From Pseudomonadota bacterium (GTDB lineage: Bacteria > Pseudomonadota > Gammaproteobacteria > UBA5335): 9,889 bases of DNA. A program made the position numbers and the translations under genes. Position 1 is the first letter of the stretch. Each line of letters begins with the position of its first letter. A model generated the notes under the pieces. It was not told where the DNA came from and ran no database searches. It saw only the letters and a list, made by a program, of their open reading frames with translations. Below are positions 6,864 to 9,889 of this stretch, piece by piece. Where the stretch lies: the NCBI GenBank assembly GCA_021783685.1, contig JAJXTQ010000045.1, forward strand, positions 1 to 9,889. Reading direction: 5' to 3'.

Positions 6864-8537
6864 TCATGCCGACATCAAAGGGATGCGCGCCCGATCGGGC
6901 ACGCGTTGCCCTCCCTGCGTCCCGACCTTGCTACCATGGCCGGCGACGGTGTGCGCCACCTTCCGTGCGTCGTCGGGCGCCTGGTCGGCGCGCCAAGCGA
7001 CATGACCATCCGGGCGCACCAGCACCAACTTCCGTTCGTAGAGGGCAGCAGCCTCCGGCTGCAAGATCGTATGGTGGCGCAGCGGCACGCCGACGGCGGC
7101 GAAGCCATCCAGGATCTCCTGCACATCCACAGTGGGATCGAAGCGCAGCAGCACGAATCCCTCGCCGAACAGATCGAGCGTGGAGCGCCCATCCGGCAAC
7201 CAAGCGTGCGGTGCGCGGTGGCCCGCACGCGCGCTGGGCAGATAATCGGAGGGATGATCCTCCGGCTCGGGCGTGTCGTCGGGGCAGATGAGCGGGGATC
7301 CCTCGTAGCGATAGCCCAGATTGACGCCGTGCGCCTCCCACTCCTGGCGGGTGCTCGTGCCCATCTGGACGGCGAGCCGCCGTCGCGCCGCGTCGCCGTC
7401 CGGCCCGTCGGCCTCGACTTGGGCGAAGTGGAGCTTCGGCGTGAGCGCAGCGAAATTCCTCGCAGCGAAATTGACGTTGCGCCAGGCAACCGGTCTGCGT
7501 TCGAGTCCGTAAGTCTCCAGCAGGCCGGCCCCGCCCCAGCCCTGCACGATCGCGTGCAGCTTCCAGCCGATATCGACGGCGTCGCCGAGGCCGGTATTCA
7601 TGCCGTAGCCGCCGTTCGGCGCCATGACGTGGCAGGCGTCCCCGGCCAGGAACACCCGGCCATGCGAATACGCGGACGCCACCAGCCGGCTGCGCCGCCA
7701 TGGCAGTACGGCGTCGATGCGGTAGGGGATTTGCCGTCCCCCAAAGCAGCGCTCGACCCACCATGCGGCGTCGAACTTTCCGCTGTCTAGGTTTTCGGGC
7801 AAGCCCATCACCGTCAGGCGCCAGAAATCTTTGGCATCGACCACCGTCAGATGCCCCCAGGTGCCCTCTTTGCCGAGCAGAATATACCGTTCGGCGGGCC
7901 CCATCGGGTGCCGCGCCGCCAGATCCGGTGCATACAGGTAGATTCCCACGGAATGATCCAGTGCCGCATCGCCTTCGAGCGTGAAGCCGAGCGCCTTGCG
8001 CACCGCGCTGCCCGCGCCGTCGCAGCCCACCATGAAGGCTGCCCTGACGTCGCGGGACCGGCCCGACTCCAGATCGATGATGGCCGCCCTAACGCCGTCG
8101 GCGTCCTGTTCGAAGGACTCCATCCGGTTGTGGTAGCGCAAATCGACCGCTTTCTGCTCGGCGACCGCGCGAGCCAGGATCGGGTCGAACCAGAGCTGTG
8201 GGCACCGCTGCTTCTTCTCCGGGCTGAACCCGCAGGTCGGCTCGTCGCGCATGGTCGGGTAGTTGATCTTGGCGATGAAGTGGCCGGTCAGGCTGGTGCA
8301 GAACACCTGATTGAGAGGGTAGTCCATCGGGAAGCCGCATCCGCGGACGCGCTCGGCGATCCCCCAGCGCCGACAGAACTCCATCGACCGCATCGAGACG
8401 AGGCCCATCTTGGAGTGACGGACCACGCCATCGCCCTGATCGATCAGGATCGAACGGACACCGCGATACGACAATTCCATCGCTAGGCCGAGCCCAACCG
8501 GGCCGGCGCCCACGATAAGGACAATTGTTTCATCCAT
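6864..8537 (-). CDS. FAD-dependent aromatic monooxygenase (group A, TfdB/MhpA/PheA-like), paralogue 2
   Basis: This 557-residue flavin hydroxylase has GAGPVG at 10-15 for FAD, the DG motif CDGAGSAVRKALG at 172-184, and the GD motif GDACHVMAPNGGYGMNTG at 299-316. The C-terminal extra domain carries APHAWL (442-447) and VRPDGHVAWR (507-516). Over residues 62-121 I count about 39 of 60 positions identical to paralogue 1 (its 65-124), while other regions, such as 365-395, differ clearly, so this is an old paralogy with probably distinct substrates. The usual acidic Glu at the end of the second strand is replaced by IDQ (32-34), slightly atypical for FAD ribose binding. The C-terminal tail is about ten residues longer than in the paralogue. 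The ATG overlaps the Rieske stop by 8 nt, so the two genes are surely co-transcribed and probably translationally coupled; the flavin enzyme may act directly on the Rieske product. Confidence 0.93.
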   Translation of the reverse strand: MDETIVLIVGAGPVGLGLAMELSYRGVRSILIDQGDGVVRHSKMGLVSMRSMEFCRRWGIAERVRGCGFPMDYPLNQVFCTSLTGHFIAKINYPTMRDEPTCGFSPEKKQRCPQLWFDPILARAVAEQKAVDLRYHNRMESFEQDADGVRAAIIDLESGRSRDVRAAFMVGCDGAGSAVRKALGFTLEGDAALDHSVGIYLYAPDLAARHPMGPAERYILLGKEGTWGHLTVVDAKDFWRLTVMGLPENLDSGKFDAAWWVERCFGGRQIPYRIDAVLPWRRSRLVASAYSHGRVFLAGDACHVMAPNGGYGMNTGLGDAVDIGWKLHAIVQGWGGAGLLETYGLERRPVAWRNVNFAARNFAALTPKLHFAQVEADGPDGDAARRRLAVQMGTSTRQEWEAHGVNLGYRYEGSPLICPDDTPEPEDHPSDYLPSARAGHRAPHAWLPDGRSTLDLFGEGFVLLRFDPTVDVQEILDGFAAVGVPLRHHTILQPEAAALYERKLVLVRPDGHVAWRADQAPDDARKVAHTVAGHGSKVGTQGGQRVPDRARIPLMSA

Positions 8538-9687
8538 GCGAGTGCTCGTCCATCAAGACATCCAGATAATAGCCCGTCAGGTGGTGAACCGCCCCCTCGA
8601 GATGGGAGAAGGGGCCGGGCTGGTACAGGCCCGAGGCCATCGCCTTCTGTAACTCGACCACCATTGGGCCGTCCTCATTCAGGATCGCGCCGGTCAGGAA
8701 ACTCTTGTATTCCGCATAATTCTCCTGGAACTCGGGACGTTCGAAGGCGGACGGGGCGAACAAGCTGTAAAGGTGCAACTGCATCTTGCCTTCGGACACC
8801 GGCCAGGCGCTCCACAGCCGCAGACTGTCGTAGCGAAGCGACAAGTTGATGTTCGGAAAGATGCCGGCCTTCATGGAGGTGCTGACATCTGCTCCTTCCA
8901 GCCAGGGCAAGGTGGGGAACAGCTGGCGTCCCCCCTTGGAATGCGGCGCCGACTTCTGCTCGTAAACCCAGCCACCGCGCGGCAGCAGCTTGAAATTGAT
9001 CTTCGATTTGTCGGACTTGAGAAAGCCGCCGAACGACGCGCGATGAAGCACCGGAACATGGTAGATATCAATCAGGTTCTCGACTAGGAGCTTCCAGTTG
9101 CAATCGATCTCCAGAACCGCCTTCTCAGCGAGGCGGAGGTCGCCGGACCTGAACCACCAGAGCTCGTCCTCGAACGGCGCGATGAACTCCGCAAACGGCA
9201 TGACGTCAGGACTGAAACTGATGAAGATCCAGCCACGCCAGAGTGCGAGCTGGAGCGGCTTCAGTCGGCAATTCGTGAGGTCGGCGTCGCTCTGTTCCAT
9301 TTGCGGAGCGACGATCAGTCTGCCTTGGAGGTCGTACAGCCAGGCGTGGTACGGGCAGCTGAAATCGCGCGCGTTGCCGCGCCCCTCCGCCACCGGCACG
9401 CCACGATGGAGGCACATGTTCAGGAACGCGGTGACACCACCCTCCTTGTCGCGCGCCACGATGAAGGGCATGCCGGTGACCTCGCCGGTCAGATAGTCGC
9501 CCGGCTTGCCGATTTCCTCCTCCCGACCGGCGCAGAGCCAGGTCGCCTTGAAGATGCGATCCTTCTCGAGCGCGGCGACCTGAGTAGATGTATACACCGC
9601 GCCCGGCATCTGGCGTGCCTGGCGGCGAGGCAGTTGTGTGTCGGCGAACTGCTGACGCAATTCCGCCAGCACGTGGGAGGACGACAT
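8530..9687 (-). CDS. Rieske non-heme iron aromatic oxygenase, alpha (catalytic) subunit
   Basis: This 385-residue protein has the [2Fe-2S] Rieske site CLH at 92-94 and CPYH at 111-114 (ligands C92, H94, C111, H114). The catalytic iron site is NLIDIYHVPVLH (204-215), giving H210 and H215 with the bridging D207; the third ligand is probably D339 in LNEDGP. Such enzymes dihydroxylate, monohydroxylate or O/N-dealkylate aromatic substrates using electrons from a reductase, often via a ferredoxin. No beta subunit gene is seen next to it, which suggests a homo-oligomeric alpha-only type. The frame extends up to a TTG at 9792, and another in-frame ATG lies at 9708; I chose the ATG at 9687 because AGGGG (9698-9702) sits 10 nt ahead and the residues before it are not family-like. 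It is the first gene of the run. The electron donor is likely the ferredoxin reductase at 1-567. Substrate and reaction type cannot be told. Confidence 0.92.
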   Translation of the reverse strand: MSSSHVLAELRQQFADTQLPRRQARQMPGAVYTSTQVAALEKDRIFKATWLCAGREEEIGKPGDYLTGEVTGMPFIVARDKEGGVTAFLNMCLHRGVPVAEGRGNARDFSCPYHAWLYDLQGRLIVAPQMEQSDADLTNCRLKPLQLALWRGWIFISFSPDVMPFAEFIAPFEDELWWFRSGDLRLAEKAVLEIDCNWKLLVENLIDIYHVPVLHRASFGGFLKSDKSKINFKLLPRGGWVYEQKSAPHSKGGRQLFPTLPWLEGADVSTSMKAGIFPNINLSLRYDSLRLWSAWPVSEGKMQLHLYSLFAPSAFERPEFQENYAEYKSFLTGAILNEDGPMVVELQKAMASGLYQPGPFSHLEGAVHHLTGYYLDVLMDEHSHG

Positions 9688-9889
9688 ATGCGTTTGACCC
9701 CTGAACATGGAAGCAGGCGTCCTGCTGGTTCGCAGGCCGTTCGATCGGGCGATCACCTTCCCGCCCGCGGGATGCGGGGGATCGGCTTTCAAAGCAGCGC
9801 TAGCAGATGGTCTTCAAGGCGGATAGATTGATTGTGGGATCAACCGATCGGGCTGATACTATTGACTCGGCATTGTCGAACTTGAATCA
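9688..9889 (-). promoter_or_regulatory. Upstream region of the operon; candidate inverted-repeat operator at 9828-9843
   Basis: This 202-nt stretch leads into the first gene. It holds TTGAT-N6-ATCAA at 9828-9843 and, just beyond it, an imperfect repeat ATCAACC-GATC-GGGCTGAT around 9839-9856. Such paired repeats could be bound by a LysR-, IclR- or GntR-type regulator of catabolic genes, but no regulator gene is in the window. I find no convincing -35/-10 pair on the minus strand. Confidence 0.25.

Noticed and set aside
6834..7790. Plus-strand open frame of 318 codons
   Set aside because: It mirrors the FAD monooxygenase coding strand; the minus-strand protein has clear FAD motifs and this one has none.
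2177..8537. Recent tandem duplication creating the two FAD monooxygenases
   Set aside because: The nucleotide sequences differ throughout and protein identity is limited to conserved blocks, so the duplication is old or the genes were recruited separately.
9688..9792. Longer Rieske protein starting at a TTG at 9792 or an ATG at 9708
   Set aside because: The added residues have no family similarity and the ribosome-binding site before the ATG at 9687 is better placed.

Overview
The window is GC-rich and reads as an accessory aromatic-catabolism locus of a proteobacterium. A sphingomonad-like alphaproteobacterium is my best guess. That rests on base composition, gene content and a CTCCCCTCCC-type intergenic hairpin; it is an inference, not a proven assignment. 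Every gene I can support lies on the minus strand, so transcription runs from high to low coordinates and the whole window behaves like one long operon or a few closely spaced ones.

In transcription order the layout is: a Rieske non-heme iron oxygenase alpha subunit (8530-9687); an FAD-dependent aromatic monooxygenase overlapping it by 8 nt (6864-8537); an aldo/keto reductase pseudogene broken by two stop codons and one frameshift (5830-6839); a vicinal-oxygen-chelate (VOC) protein of extradiol dioxygenase/glyoxalase type (5113-5736); an alpha/beta hydrolase coupled to it by an ATGA overlap (3926-5116); a second FAD monooxygenase paralogous to the first (2177-3820); an aromatic-acid:H+ symporter-type MFS permease (671-2080); and the N-terminal 189 residues of an FAD/NAD(P)H ferredoxin reductase that runs off the left edge (1-567).

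Taken together, this is a plausible self-contained peripheral pathway. The permease would import an aromatic acid. The Rieske oxygenase, fed electrons by the ferredoxin reductase through a ferredoxin not seen here, and two flavin hydroxylases would oxygenate it. The VOC protein would cleave or rearrange the ring product, and the hydrolase would hydrolyse what results. The substrate cannot be read from the sequence and I do not match the cluster to a named pathway.

Gaps between genes are short (up to about 105 nt) and several hold strong hairpins: 618-644, 2112-2135, and a tandem pair at 5768-5808. The first 202 nt before the Rieske gene (9688-9889) hold a candidate inverted-repeat operator but no promoter I would stand behind. 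I see no RNA gene, CRISPR array, insertion sequence or attachment site.
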